64,000 nucleotides of DNA from 34-65-8 sp964516135 (GCA_964516135.1 CAZEWN010000018.1:1-64000), one strand, 5' to 3'; positions 8,286 to 16,510 are shown, numbered from the stretch's first letter. Made by a program: numbers and translations. Notes: generated by a model not told the origin, from the letters alone.

Positions 8286-8591
8286 ATGGCGAAACTGAGT
8301 TCCATCAACAAGAACGAGCGTCGCAAGAAGCTCGTGAAGAAGTATGCCGCGAAGTACGCCCGGCTGAAGGCCGTGGCGGACGATGAATCGCTCGACGAGG
8401 GCGAGCGTCTGATCGCGCGTCTCAAGCTGGCGGAAATCCCGCGTAACGGGAATCCCACCCGCGTGCGCAACCGCTGTGCCACCACCGGCCGCCCGCGCGG
8501 CTACTACCGCAAGTTCGGCCTCAACCGCATCGAACTGCGCGACCTCGGCAACAAGGGCCTGATTCCGGGCCTGACCAAGTCGAGCTGGTGA
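8286..8591 (+). CDS. rpsN: Small ribosomal subunit protein S14
   Basis: S14 (uS14) is a 30S head protein. The 101-aa product is the long form without the zinc ribbon: the C-terminal part reads RNRCATTGRPRGYYRKFGL and lacks the CxxC pairs of the zinc-binding form. It begins MAKLSSINKNERRKKL. It starts 42 bp after rplE, the largest gap in this stretch of the cluster. Confidence 0.97.
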   Translation: MAKLSSINKNERRKKLVKKYAAKYARLKAVADDESLDEGERLIARLKLAEIPRNGNPTRVRNRCATTGRPRGYYRKFGLNRIELRDLGNKGLIPGLTKSSW

Positions 8592-8602
8592 GGATCTAGA
8601 CA

Positions 8603-8998
8603 ATGGCATTGACCGATCCCCTGGGTGATATGCTCACCCGTATCCGCAACGGCCAGCAGGCGAAGAAGGACTCGGTCCTGTCGCCCGCCTCGACCTTGCG
8701 TGCGAACGTGCTCGAAGTGCTCCAGCGCGAAGGCTACATCCGTGGCTTCTCCGAAGACACCACCGGCAAGCACAAGGCGCTGCGGATCGAACTGAAGTAT
8801 TTCGAAGGCGAACCTGCGATCAAGCATGTCGCGCGCGTCTCCAAGCCCGGCCGCCGCGTCTATTCGGGTTCGAAGGAACTGCCGGTGGTCCGCAACGGCC
8901 TGGGCATCACCATCGTGTCGACGCCGAAGGGCGTGCTTTCCGACGCGGAAGCCCGCTCGCAGAACGTCGGCGGCGAAGTGTTGGCGGAGGTGTTCTGA
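8603..8998 (+). CDS. rpsH: Small ribosomal subunit protein S8
   Basis: S8 (uS8) nucleates the central domain of 16S rRNA and represses the spc operon in E. coli. The 131-aa product begins MALTDPLGDMLTRIRNGQ and retains the C-terminal signature GLGITIVSTPKGVLSD. The stop overlaps the rplF start (tgatg), as in many spc operons. Length is normal. Confidence 0.97.
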   Translation: MALTDPLGDMLTRIRNGQQAKKDSVLSPASTLRANVLEVLQREGYIRGFSEDTTGKHKALRIELKYFEGEPAIKHVARVSKPGRRVYSGSKELPVVRNGLGITIVSTPKGVLSDAEARSQNVGGEVLAEVF

Positions 8999-9531
8999 TG
9001 AGCCGCATCGGTAAGAAGCCGGTTGCGATCCCCGCCGGGGTCACCGCGACCATCGACGAAGGCAAGCTCACCGTTAAGGGGCCCAAGGGCACGTTGGCGA
9101 TGGGCCTGACCGACCTCATCGAGTACAAGCTCGACGACGGCCAGATCAGCGTCAAGCCGGCGAACGACACGCGTGCCGCGCGCAACCACTGGGGCATGCA
9201 GCGCACCCTGGTGTCGAACCTGGTCGAAGGCGTCACCGACGGCTTCACCAAGATTCTCGACATCAAGGGCGTCGGCTATCGCGCCAACGCGCAGGGCAAG
9301 AAGCTGAAGCTCCAGCTCGGCTACTCGCACGACGTCGATCTCGACGTGCCGGAAGGCATCGAGGTGAAGACGCCGGACCAGACCACCGTCGAGATTTCAG
9401 GGATCGACAAGCAGGCCGTGGGCCAGTTTGCCGCCGAAATCCGCCGCTGGCGCAAGCCCGAGCCTTACAAGGGCAAGGGCATCGCCTATCGCGGCGAGTA
9501 TATCTTCCGCAAGGAAGGGAAGAAGAAGTAA
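8998..9531 (+). CDS. rplF: Large ribosomal subunit protein L6
   Basis: L6 (uL6) lies near the GTPase-associated centre at the sarcin-ricin loop. The 177-aa product has both L6 repeats: SRIGKKPVAIPAGV at the start and the C-terminal signature PEPYKGKGIAYRGEYIFRKE. Normal length. It overlaps rpsH by one base and is followed by rplR after one base. Confidence 0.97.
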   Translation: MSRIGKKPVAIPAGVTATIDEGKLTVKGPKGTLAMGLTDLIEYKLDDGQISVKPANDTRAARNHWGMQRTLVSNLVEGVTDGFTKILDIKGVGYRANAQGKKLKLQLGYSHDVDLDVPEGIEVKTPDQTTVEISGIDKQAVGQFAAEIRRWRKPEPYKGKGIAYRGEYIFRKEGKKK

Positions 9532-9532
9532 G

Positions 9533-9877
9533 ATGGCAAAGCTTTCCCTCTTCGCCCGCCGCCGCCGCCGTGTCCGCACGGCGCTACGCAGCCGCGCCGG
9601 CACACGCCCGCGCCTGTCGGTGCACCGCACCGGCAAGCACATCTACGCCCAGATCATCGACGATGCGGAGGGCAAGACGATTGCCGCCGCCTCGACCCTG
9701 GGTGGCAAGACGTCGGGTGCCAATGTCTCGGCTGCAACGCAGGTCGGCAAGGACATCGCCGCTGCCGCCAAGAAGGCCGGCGTCACTACCGTCGTGTTCG
9801 ATCGCGGCGGCTTCCTGTTCCATGGCCGCGTCAAGGCGCTGGCCGACGCCGCCCGCGAAGGCGGGCTGGAGTTCTGA
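9533..9877 (+). CDS. rplR: Large ribosomal subunit protein L18
   Basis: L18 (uL18) binds 5S rRNA together with L5 in the central protuberance. The ATG at 9533 gives 114 aa starting MAKLSLFARRRRRVRTALR. The conserved RPRLSVHRTGKHIYAQIIDD and the C-terminal FDRGGFLFHGRVKALADAAR are present. The chosen start is supported by family length and by aagaagtaag just upstream. It overlaps rpsE by one base. Confidence 0.97.
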   Translation: MAKLSLFARRRRRVRTALRSRAGTRPRLSVHRTGKHIYAQIIDDAEGKTIAAASTLGGKTSGANVSAATQVGKDIAAAAKKAGVTTVVFDRGGFLFHGRVKALADAAREGGLEF

Positions 9878-10656
9878 TGATGCCAGAGAACGCAAACACC
9901 GAAAACAACAACGAAGCGACCCCCGCGGTGGAAACGCCCGCGGTCGCGGAAACGCCAAGCCAGGCGGCCGAGGCGCAGTCCGCTGAAAGCGGCGAGCCGA
10001 CCGAGCAGCGCCGCGGTCGCGGCCGTGGCGGTGACCGGGGTGGCAATCGCGAGGGCGGCGATCGTGGCCGTGGCGGCCGTGGCCGCGGCGACCGTCGTGA
10101 TAACCGCCGCGAGGAAGAAGACGACGGGATCATCGAAAAGCTGGTCCACATCAACCGCGTCTCGAAGACGGTGAAGGGCGGCAAGCGCTTCGGCTTCGCG
10201 GCGCTGGTCGTGGTCGGTGACGGTTCGGGCCGCGTGGGATTTGGCCATGGCAAGGCGCGCGAAGTGCCCGAAGCCATCACCAAGGCGACGGCATCGGCCA
10301 AGAAGAAGATGATCCGCGTTCCGCTCAAGGAAGGCCGCACCCTGCACCACGATGGCAACGGCCGTTTCGGCGCGGGCAAGGTAACCGTCCGCTCGGCCCC
10401 TCCGGGTACCGGCATCATCGCCGGTGGTCCGATGCGTGCCGTGTTCGAGAGCCTGGGCGTGGCCGACGTGGTGACCAAGTCGGTCGGCACGTCCAACCCC
10501 TACAACATGATCCGCGCCACCTTCGACGCGCTCGCCACGCAGACTTCGCCGAAGTCGGTCGCGCAGCGCCGGGGCAAGAAGGTCGCCGACCTTCTCGGCC
10601 GTGGCGGCGCGAGCGAGGCCGAGGCTGAAGCCGACGCCCTCGCGATTGCGGAGTAA
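9877..10656 (+). CDS. rpsE: Small ribosomal subunit protein S5 with Arg-Gly-rich N-terminal extension
   Basis: S5 (uS5) is part of the mRNA entry helicase and of decoding fidelity. The 259-aa product is about 90 aa longer than E. coli S5. Residues 1-44 are Glu/Ala/Pro/Asn-rich, about 45-78 consist of Arg-Gly repeats (RGRGRGGDRGG, RGRGGRGRGDRR), and a short acidic run precedes the normal S5 core from about residue 84 (IIEKLVHINRVSKTVKGGKR). The core has the VVVGDGSGRVGFGHGKAREV signature. Two ATGs in tandem (9877 and 9880) make the exact start ambiguous by one codon. Confidence 0.97.
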   Translation: MMPENANTENNNEATPAVETPAVAETPSQAAEAQSAESGEPTEQRRGRGRGGDRGGNREGGDRGRGGRGRGDRRDNRREEEDDGIIEKLVHINRVSKTVKGGKRFGFAALVVVGDGSGRVGFGHGKAREVPEAITKATASAKKKMIRVPLKEGRTLHHDGNGRFGAGKVTVRSAPPGTGIIAGGPMRAVFESLGVADVVTKSVGTSNPYNMIRATFDALATQTSPKSVAQRRGKKVADLLGRGGASEAEAEADALAIAE

Positions 10657-10661
10657 GACAG

Positions 10662-10847
10662 ATGGCCGACAAGAAGACCATCAAGATCAAGCAGATCGGT
10701 TCGCCGATTCGCCGCCCCGAGAGCCAGCGCAAGATCCTCATCGGTCTTGGGCTGAACAAGATGCACAAGGTCGTGGAACGCCAGGACACCCCCGAGGTGC
10801 GCGGCGCGATCGCGAAGCTGCCGCATCTGGTGGCGATCGTCGACTAG
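10662..10847 (+). CDS. rpmD: Large ribosomal subunit protein L30
   Basis: L30 (uL30) is a small 50S protein. The 61-aa product has the expected KIKQIGSPIRRPESQRKIL and GLGLNKMHKVV segments, at the usual length of about 60 aa. It starts 5 bp after rpsE. A perfect hairpin follows its stop before rplO. Confidence 0.97.
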   Translation: MADKKTIKIKQIGSPIRRPESQRKILIGLGLNKMHKVVERQDTPEVRGAIAKLPHLVAIVD

Positions 10848-10855
10848 TGATACGG

Positions 10856-10882
10856 GCTACCCCGCCGTCGCGGCGGGGTAGC
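10856..10882 (+). terminator. Perfect 12-bp hairpin between rpmD and rplO
   Basis: gctaccccgccg, loop tcg, then cggcggggtagc form an uninterrupted 12-bp stem 8 bp after the rpmD stop. No T-run follows, so it is not a standard intrinsic terminator. It may be an mRNA-stabilising or processing hairpin inside the spc operon, or a Rho-dependent pause. The 130-bp spacer is unusually long for this cluster. Confidence 0.45.
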
Positions 10883-10977
10883 TGTGTCCGCCCTCCGGTA
10901 ATGAGGCGATCCGGTCAGTACTGCGATCCTCCGGCGGTATCATCAGCGCGAATTAAAGCGAAAGCGAGTGCATCATC

Positions 10978-11502
10978 ATGAATCTTAATGACATCCGTGA
11001 CAACGCTGGCGCCCGTCATCGCAAGATGCGGGTTGGCCGCGGCATCGGTTCGGGCAAGGGCAAGACCTCTGGTCGCGGCCAGAAGGGCGCCAAGGCGCGT
11101 TCGGGCGTGTCGATCAATGGCTTCGAAGGCGGCCAGATGCCGCTCCACATGCGCCTGCCCAAGCGCGGCTTTAACAATCCGTTCGGCAAGGATTATGCCG
11201 AAGTGAACCTGGGCATGGTCCAGAAGTTCATCGACGCGGGCAAGCTCGATGCCAAGGGCACGCTGGACCACGACGCGCTGAAGGCTGCCGGCCTGGCGCG
11301 CGGCGGCAAGGACGGCGTTCGATTGCTCGGCAAGGGCGCCTTGACTGCCAAGGTCAGCTTCAAGGTTGCCGGCGCGTCCAAGGGCGCGATCGAGGCGGTC
11401 GAAAAGGCTGGTGGCTCGGTCGAGGTGATCGACAAGGGCGCTCCCGAATCCGAGAAGAAGGCTGCCCGCCAGGCCGCCAATAAGGCCGCCAGGACCAAGT
11501 AA
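10978..11502 (+). CDS. rplO: Large ribosomal subunit protein L15
   Basis: L15 (uL15) is a late-assembly 50S protein. The 174-aa product begins MNLNDIRDNAGARHRKMRVG and has the glycine-rich KGKTSGRGQKGAKARSGVSI region typical of the N-terminus. The C-terminus is about 30 residues longer than in E. coli (144 aa) and ends in an Ala/Lys-rich tail, SEKKAARQAANKAARTK. It precedes secY by 105 bp. Confidence 0.97.
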   Translation: MNLNDIRDNAGARHRKMRVGRGIGSGKGKTSGRGQKGAKARSGVSINGFEGGQMPLHMRLPKRGFNNPFGKDYAEVNLGMVQKFIDAGKLDAKGTLDHDALKAAGLARGGKDGVRLLGKGALTAKVSFKVAGASKGAIEAVEKAGGSVEVIDKGAPESEKKAARQAANKAARTK

Positions 11503-11607
11503 TCCGGAAAAGGGCATCGGGGGGTTCGACATCGGGCCCCCCGCTCCCTATCTAGCCTTCCTGTGCCGGGAGGGACCGGCGCCACACCAGGATCGAAGAC
11601 ACATCCG

Positions 11608-12972
11608 ATGGCATCACGCGCCGACAATATCGCTAGTACGCTGAGCCTCGCCAATTTCTCCAAGGCGACCGAGCTCAAGAAGCGCATCTGGTTCACGATC
11701 GGCGCGCTGATCGTGTTCCGTTTCCTCAGCTTCATCCCGCTGCCCGGGGTGAATCCGCTGGTGCTGGAAACGCTCTATGACCAGACGCGCGGCGGCATCC
11801 TCGACATGTTCAACATGTTCTCCGGCGGCAGCCTGGAGCGGATGAGCCTGATTGCGCTTGGCGTCATGCCATATATCACCGCGTCGATCGTGGTGCAGAT
11901 GGCGGCCGCGCTTCACCCCGCGCTGGGCGCGCTCAAGAAAGAGGGTGCGACCGGGCGGCAGAAACTCAATCAGTACACCCGCTATGGCACGGTATTCCTG
12001 TGCGTGATCCAGGGTTGGTTCCTGGCCGCCGGGCTTGAGGCATACGGCGCGCAGAGCGGGCTGCAGGCGGTCGTCCAGCCAGGTTACCTGTTCCGCATCG
12101 GCGCGGTGATCAGCCTGGTCGGCGGCACCATGTTCCTGTTGTGGCTGGGCGAGCAGATCACCAGCCGCGGCATCGGCAACGGCGTTTCCTTGATCATCAT
12201 GGCGGGGATCGTGGCGCAGTTCCCCAGTTTCACCGCGAACATGTTCAGTGGCTACAGCGAAGGCTCGCTGGGCGCGGGCATCGTGCTGGGTTTCGTGGCC
12301 ATGGTGGTGGTCCTGATCCTGCTGATCAGCTTTTTCGAGCGGGCGCAGCGCCGGCTCCTGATCCAGTATCCCAAGCGCGCCACGCAGCGGGGCGTGATGC
12401 AGGCCGACCGGTCGCATCTGCCGCTCAAGATCAATACCGCGGGCGTTATCCCGCCGATCTTCGCCAGCTCGCTGCTGCTGCTTCCGCTCACCATCAGCCA
12501 GTTCGCCGGGGAATCGGTCAATACCGAATCGACCTGGGGCGGCACGATCGTGTGGCTCAACCAGTACCTGGCGCACGGGCAGCCGATCTACATGCTGCTT
12601 TATGCGATCGGCATTATCTTCTTCTGCTTCTTCTACACGGCCGTGGTGTTCAACCCGGAAGAGACAGCGGAGAACCTGAAGAAGAACGGCGGTTTCATCC
12701 CCGGCATCCGCCCGGGCAAGCGTACCGCCGATTATCTTGATTATGTGCTCACCCGCATCACCGTGGTCGGTGCGATCTATCTGACCGCGGTCTGCGTGAT
12801 CCCGGAATACATGATCGCACAGACGGGCATTCCGCTGTTCCTGGGCGGCACCAGCCTGCTGATCGTGGTCAACGTGACGGTCGACACGATCACCCAGATC
12901 CAGTCGCACCTGCTGGCGCACCAGTACGGCGACCTGATCAAGAAGGCGAAGCTCAAGGGGCGCCTGCGCTAA
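11608..12972 (+). CDS. secY: Protein translocase subunit SecY
   Basis: SecY is the pore of the SecYEG inner-membrane translocon. The start at 11608 (MASRADNIASTLSLANFSK) gives 454 aa; an in-frame ATG 15 codons upstream is less likely because the extra residues are not family-like. Ten hydrophobic segments are visible, with the first-helix motif IFRFLSFIPLPGV, the plug and helix-2 region GGSLERMSLIALGVMPYI, and the cytoplasmic loop GFIPGIRPGKRTADYLD. A GC-rich potential hairpin (gggggg...cccccc, 11519-11542) lies in the spacer after rplO. adk follows after 28 bp. Confidence 0.97.
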   Translation: MASRADNIASTLSLANFSKATELKKRIWFTIGALIVFRFLSFIPLPGVNPLVLETLYDQTRGGILDMFNMFSGGSLERMSLIALGVMPYITASIVVQMAAALHPALGALKKEGATGRQKLNQYTRYGTVFLCVIQGWFLAAGLEAYGAQSGLQAVVQPGYLFRIGAVISLVGGTMFLLWLGEQITSRGIGNGVSLIIMAGIVAQFPSFTANMFSGYSEGSLGAGIVLGFVAMVVVLILLISFFERAQRRLLIQYPKRATQRGVMQADRSHLPLKINTAGVIPPIFASSLLLLPLTISQFAGESVNTESTWGGTIVWLNQYLAHGQPIYMLLYAIGIIFFCFFYTAVVFNPEETAENLKKNGGFIPGIRPGKRTADYLDYVLTRITVVGAIYLTAVCVIPEYMIAQTGIPLFLGGTSLLIVVNVTVDTITQIQSHLLAHQYGDLIKKAKLKGRLR

Positions 12973-13000
12973 GGCAGCCTGGTCCAAGGGGGTTTTTGAA

Positions 13001-13645
13001 TTGAACATCATCCTGTTGGGACCGCCGGGCGCGGGCAAGGGCACGCAGTCCGCCCACCTCGTCGAAACGCGCGGCATGCGGCAGTTGTCGACCGGCGACA
13101 TGCTGCGCGCCGCGGTCAAGGCACAGACCGCGGTCGGCTTGCGCGCCAAGGCAGTGATGGAACGGGGCGAGCTGGTTTCGGACGAAATCGTTTCCGCCCT
13201 GATCGATGATGAACTGGCCGCGATGGGGCCCGCGACCGGCGCAATCTTCGACGGCTATCCGCGCACCGAGGCACAGGCTCGATCGCTCGACGAAATCCTC
13301 GCCGCGCATGGCCGTTCGCTCGACCATGTCATCGAACTGGAGGTGAACGAAGATGCGCTGGTGGATCGCATAACCGGGCGCTTCACCTGTGCAAACTGCG
13401 GTGAGGGATACCACGATCGCTACAAGCTGCCCTCCGCCGACGGCGTCTGCGACAAATGCGGATCGACCGAGTTCAAGCGCCGCCCCGACGACAATGAGGA
13501 GACGGTGCGGACCCGGATGGCGGAATACCGTGCCAAGACCGCGCCAATCCTGCCGCTCTACGAAGCACGCGGGATCGTAACGCGCGTGGATGGCATGGCT
13601 CCGATTGGCGAGGTGACGCGCGGCATCGACGCGATCCTGGGGTAG
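13001..13645 (+). CDS. adk: Adenylate kinase
   Basis: Catalyses ATP + AMP = 2 ADP in the cytoplasm. The start is TTG at 13001, preceded by an aaggggg Shine-Dalgarno; it gives the expected opening MNIILLGPPGAGKGTQ, so the weak start codon is well supported. The P-loop is residues 7-15. The LID is of the long, zinc-binding type with Cys130, Cys133, Cys150 and Cys153. Length is 214 aa, as in E. coli. It follows secY, the usual alphaproteobacterial order, but rpsM does not come next. Confidence 0.97.
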   Translation: MNIILLGPPGAGKGTQSAHLVETRGMRQLSTGDMLRAAVKAQTAVGLRAKAVMERGELVSDEIVSALIDDELAAMGPATGAIFDGYPRTEAQARSLDEILAAHGRSLDHVIELEVNEDALVDRITGRFTCANCGEGYHDRYKLPSADGVCDKCGSTEFKRRPDDNEETVRTRMAEYRAKTAPILPLYEARGIVTRVDGMAPIGEVTRGIDAILG

Positions 13646-13691
13646 CACCTTACCCGCTTGCCGCCTGCGCGGCGGACGCTACAACGGCGCG

Positions 13692-14336
13692 ATGATCATC
13701 CGCACCGTCGCTATCGCCACAGCGCTGCTGGCCGCGCCCGCCGCCGCCGAAGTGGTCGAGCAGACCGACAACGGCTTTGCCACGCGCGACACCGCCACGG
13801 TCGACGCCGCGCCCTATGACGTATGGCAGGCACTGATCGCACCGGCGCGCTGGTGGAACGATGGCCATACCTGGTCGGGCGAGGCCGACAACATGTTCCT
13901 CAGCGCGCAAGGCGGCGGCTGCTTCTGCGAGCTGCTTCCCGTGCGCGATGGCACGCCCGAAGGCGTGCGGCGCGGCAGCGCGATGCATATGATGGTGCTG
14001 CAGGCCGATCCTCCCAGCGCGCTTCGAATGCGCGGCGCGCTCGGGCCATTGCAGAGCGAGCCGGTCGACGGCGTGCTCACCGTGACGCTGGCCCCCGCCG
14101 ATGACGGTGCCACGCGGATCGTTTGGGAATACGTCGTGGGTGGCCACATGCGGTTCAAGGTGCCGGAGATCGCCAGGGCGGTCGATGGTGTGATGAGCCA
14201 GCAACTGCGCGGGCTCGCTGGCCTGTTCGGCGGGCCCGTCGCGCGCACGGATCCGGCGCCCGAGCCCGCGGCTCTGCCGGCACCGGGGCGCCCGAGCGTC
14301 AGCGAGGCGTTCGAGGGGCTCGACGAGGGCGGGTGA
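13692..14336 (+). CDS. Secreted SRPBCC/START-like protein
   Basis: Probably a periplasmic protein with a hydrophobic-ligand-binding START/SRPBCC fold; its ligand is unknown. The 214-aa product has a signal peptide (MIIRTVAIATALLAAPAAA, cleavage after AAA). The mature part has the family pattern YDVWQALIAPARWWNDGHTW, an internal EYVVGGHM strand and a C-terminal helix, then a Pro/Ala-rich tail from about residue 185. It sits between adk and gdhA, where most relatives have rpsM. No operon partner is evident. Confidence 0.75.
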   Translation: MIIRTVAIATALLAAPAAAEVVEQTDNGFATRDTATVDAAPYDVWQALIAPARWWNDGHTWSGEADNMFLSAQGGGCFCELLPVRDGTPEGVRRGSAMHMMVLQADPPSALRMRGALGPLQSEPVDGVLTVTLAPADDGATRIVWEYVVGGHMRFKVPEIARAVDGVMSQQLRGLAGLFGGPVARTDPAPEPAALPAPGRPSVSEAFEGLDEGG

Positions 14337-14450
14337 TGCGCTAGATTGCCCGTGCATCGACAGAGCGCGAGTCGCGATCGCGCCAGGATGCGCGGGGTCG
14401 CTCGTCTGCCAGCGGGCCATGTCCGGCGGCGTCATTGAGAGGGGGCGATC

Positions 14451-15812
14451 TTGGCATCGATCTATGACCGGCACGTCGATCTTCCGCGCTTCATGGAGGG
14501 CGTGAACAAACGCAATCCGCATCAGCCCGAGTTCGTCCAGGCGGTGCAGGAAGTGGCAGAAGACATCTTCGAATTCATCGAGGACAAGGAAGAATACCAC
14601 CAGGCACAGATCCTGCGCCGGATCGCGGAGCCCGACCGCGTGGTCAGCTTCCGGGTGTGCTGGGAAGACGATGCCGGCAACATTCGCGTCCAGCGCGGGT
14701 GGCGGGTGCAGAACAACAACGCGATCGGCCCCTACAAGGGCGGCATCCGCTTTCATCCCAGCGTCACCGAGAGCGTGCTCAAGTTCCTCGCCTTCGAGCA
14801 GACCTTCAAGAACGCACTGACCGGCTTGCCGATGGGCGGCGGGAAGGGCGGGTCCAACTTCAATCCCAAGGGCAAGAGCGTGCGCGAGATCATGCGCTTC
14901 TGCCAGTCATTCATGACCGAGCTTTATCGGCACATCGGCGCCGACATCGACGTGCCTGCGGGCGACATCGGTGTGGGCGGGCGCGAGATCGGCTACATGT
15001 TCGGCCAGTACAAGCGGATCACCAACGAATTCACCGGGGTGCTGACGGGCAAGGGGCTGGAATATGGCGGCTCGATGATCCGGCCCGAGGCGACCGGATA
15101 CGGCGCGGTCTACTTCCTCGCCAACATGCTGGCGACCAAGGACCAGAACCTCGAGGGCAAGACCGCGGTGATTTCGGGTTCCGGCAATGTCGCCACGCAT
15201 GCGGCCGAAAAGATCGTTCAGATGGGCGGCAAGGTGCTCACCCTCTCGGATTCGGGCGGCTTCGTCCACGATCCCGATGGCTTCACGCAGGACAAGATCG
15301 ACTGGGTCAAGGCCCACAAGACCCACCGGCGCGGTCGGATCGAGGAATATGTCGCCCAATTTGCGGGCTCCACGTTCCATGCGGGCAAGACGCCATGGGG
15401 CGTGCCATGCGACATGGCGCTGCCGTGTGCCACACAAAACGAGCTGCTGGGCGCGGATGCGAAGACGCTTGTCGCGAACGGTTGCATCGCGGTGAGCGAA
15501 GGCGCCAACATGCCGACCGATCTCGACGGGGTGCACATATTCAAGGCCGCGAAGCTGCTTTACGCGCCGGGCAAGGCGTCCAATGCGGGCGGGGTGGCGG
15601 TATCCGGGCTGGAGATGAGCCAGAATTCCGGCCGACGCGCCTGGAGCGAGGCGGAGTTGCAGCAGATGCTCAAGGACATCATGGCCGGCATTCACCAGCG
15701 CTGTCTCGACTACGGCGACCGGGGCGGGGGCTACATCGACTACGTCAAGGGCGCCAATATCGCGGGCTTCAAGAAAGTGGCCGATGCGATGCTGGCATTC
15801 GGCGTGGTGTGA
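14451..15812 (+). CDS. gdhA: NADP-type glutamate dehydrogenase
   Basis: Reductive amination of 2-oxoglutarate to glutamate, linking nitrogen assimilation to the TCA cycle. The TTG start at 14451 follows a gagaggggg ribosome-binding site. The 453-aa length fits the hexameric NADP-type family. GPYKGGIRFHP (substrate and catalytic region, about residue 97) and PMGGGKGG (catalytic lysine, about 126) are present, as are PAGDIGVGGREIGYM (about 167) and the nucleotide fold ISGSGNVATHAAEK. Its place between adk and rpsM breaks up the ribosomal cluster. Confidence 0.95.
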   Translation: MASIYDRHVDLPRFMEGVNKRNPHQPEFVQAVQEVAEDIFEFIEDKEEYHQAQILRRIAEPDRVVSFRVCWEDDAGNIRVQRGWRVQNNNAIGPYKGGIRFHPSVTESVLKFLAFEQTFKNALTGLPMGGGKGGSNFNPKGKSVREIMRFCQSFMTELYRHIGADIDVPAGDIGVGGREIGYMFGQYKRITNEFTGVLTGKGLEYGGSMIRPEATGYGAVYFLANMLATKDQNLEGKTAVISGSGNVATHAAEKIVQMGGKVLTLSDSGGFVHDPDGFTQDKIDWVKAHKTHRRGRIEEYVAQFAGSTFHAGKTPWGVPCDMALPCATQNELLGADAKTLVANGCIAVSEGANMPTDLDGVHIFKAAKLLYAPGKASNAGGVAVSGLEMSQNSGRRAWSEAELQQMLKDIMAGIHQRCLDYGDRGGGYIDYVKGANIAGFKKVADAMLAFGVV

Positions 15813-15827
15813 TGCGCTGACGGAGCC

Positions 15828-15848
15828 GACCTCGCGGCAGGTCTTTTT
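15828..15848 (+). terminator. Weak possible terminator after gdhA
   Basis: gacct-cgcggc-aggtc followed by ttttt forms a short stem with a T-run 16 bp after the gdhA stop. The stem is only 5 bp, so this is tentative. The rest of the 329-bp gap to rpsM holds an inverted repeat and a leader hairpin and no gene. Confidence 0.35.
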
Positions 15849-15919
15849 GACAACGCGGCCAGCGTGTGTAGGATGTCTTGCATCGGCGGCGGCGCGACCC
15901 GCATGGTCACGGCTGTCGT

Positions 15920-15964
15920 GCGCGCTTGGCTGTTGACCTGAGGGGCGAATCGCCCTAAGCGCGC
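15920..15964 (+). promoter_or_regulatory. Candidate promoter/inverted repeat upstream of rpsM
   Basis: gcgcgctt (15920-15927) and aagcgcgc (15957-15964) are reverse complements that flank a TTGACC hexamer (15933-15938) and a smaller near-palindrome, ggggcgaatcgccct. A promoter is needed here because gdhA and a possible terminator separate rpsM from the upstream ribosomal genes. TTGACC is a plausible -35. The -10 is less clear. Confidence 0.4.
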
Positions 15965-16081
15965 CCTTCATTCGACAGTTTCGGACTGGTCCGGTCGGCG
16001 GCAACCAATGATGCGCGCCATCCGGGCTTTTTGCCGTAGCGGCATTGTTCGAACCAACCGGATGAACGTGAGCGATGAGAT

Positions 16082-16122
16082 AGGGGGCGGCCCCGGCCTC
16101 GTGCCGAACCCGTCGGCCCCCT
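16082..16122 (+). promoter_or_regulatory. Leader hairpin before rpsM
   Basis: agggggc (16082-16088) pairs with gccccct (16116-16122), enclosing a GC-rich loop that can pair internally. The hairpin ends 19 bp before the GTG start of rpsM, just upstream of its ggagaa ribosome-binding site. A structured leader here could be a ribosomal-protein autoregulatory site. That role is inferred from position only. Confidence 0.35.
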
Positions 16123-16141
16123 GTGGAGCATGGAGAATTAA

Positions 16142-16510
16142 GTGGCTCGTATTGCCGGGGTAAACATCCCCACCAACAAGCGCGTGATCATCGCGCTGAC
16201 CTATATTCACGGTATCGGCCGCACCACGGCCCTCGCGATCGCCGAGAAGCTCGGCATCGATCACACCCGCCGGGTGCAGGATCTCTCGGACGCCGAGATC
16301 CTGCAGATCCGCGAGGCGATCGACGCGGATCACACGGTCGAGGGTGACCTGCGCCGTGAAACCGCGATGAACATCAAGCGGCTCATGGACCTCAAGTCCT
16401 ATCGCGGCCTGCGCCATCGTTCGGGCCTGCCGGTCCGTGGCCAGCGCACGCACACCAACGCCCGCACCCGCAAGGGCAAGGCCAAGCCGATCGCCGGCAA
16501 GAAGAAGTAA
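16142..16510 (+). CDS. rpsM: Small ribosomal subunit protein S13
   Basis: S13 (uS13) is a 30S head protein that forms bridges B1a/b and contacts P-site tRNA. The start is GTG at 16142 (reads MARIAGVNIPTNKRV), 5 bp after ggagaa. The 122-aa product has the helix-hairpin-helix region THIHGIG-like (TYIHGIGRTTALAIAEK) and the C-terminal RGQRTHTNARTRKGK. Normal length. It begins the rpsM-rpsK-rpoA-rplQ unit. Confidence 0.97.
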   Translation: MARIAGVNIPTNKRVIIALTYIHGIGRTTALAIAEKLGIDHTRRVQDLSDAEILQIREAIDADHTVEGDLRRETAMNIKRLMDLKSYRGLRHRSGLPVRGQRTHTNARTRKGKAKPIAGKKK

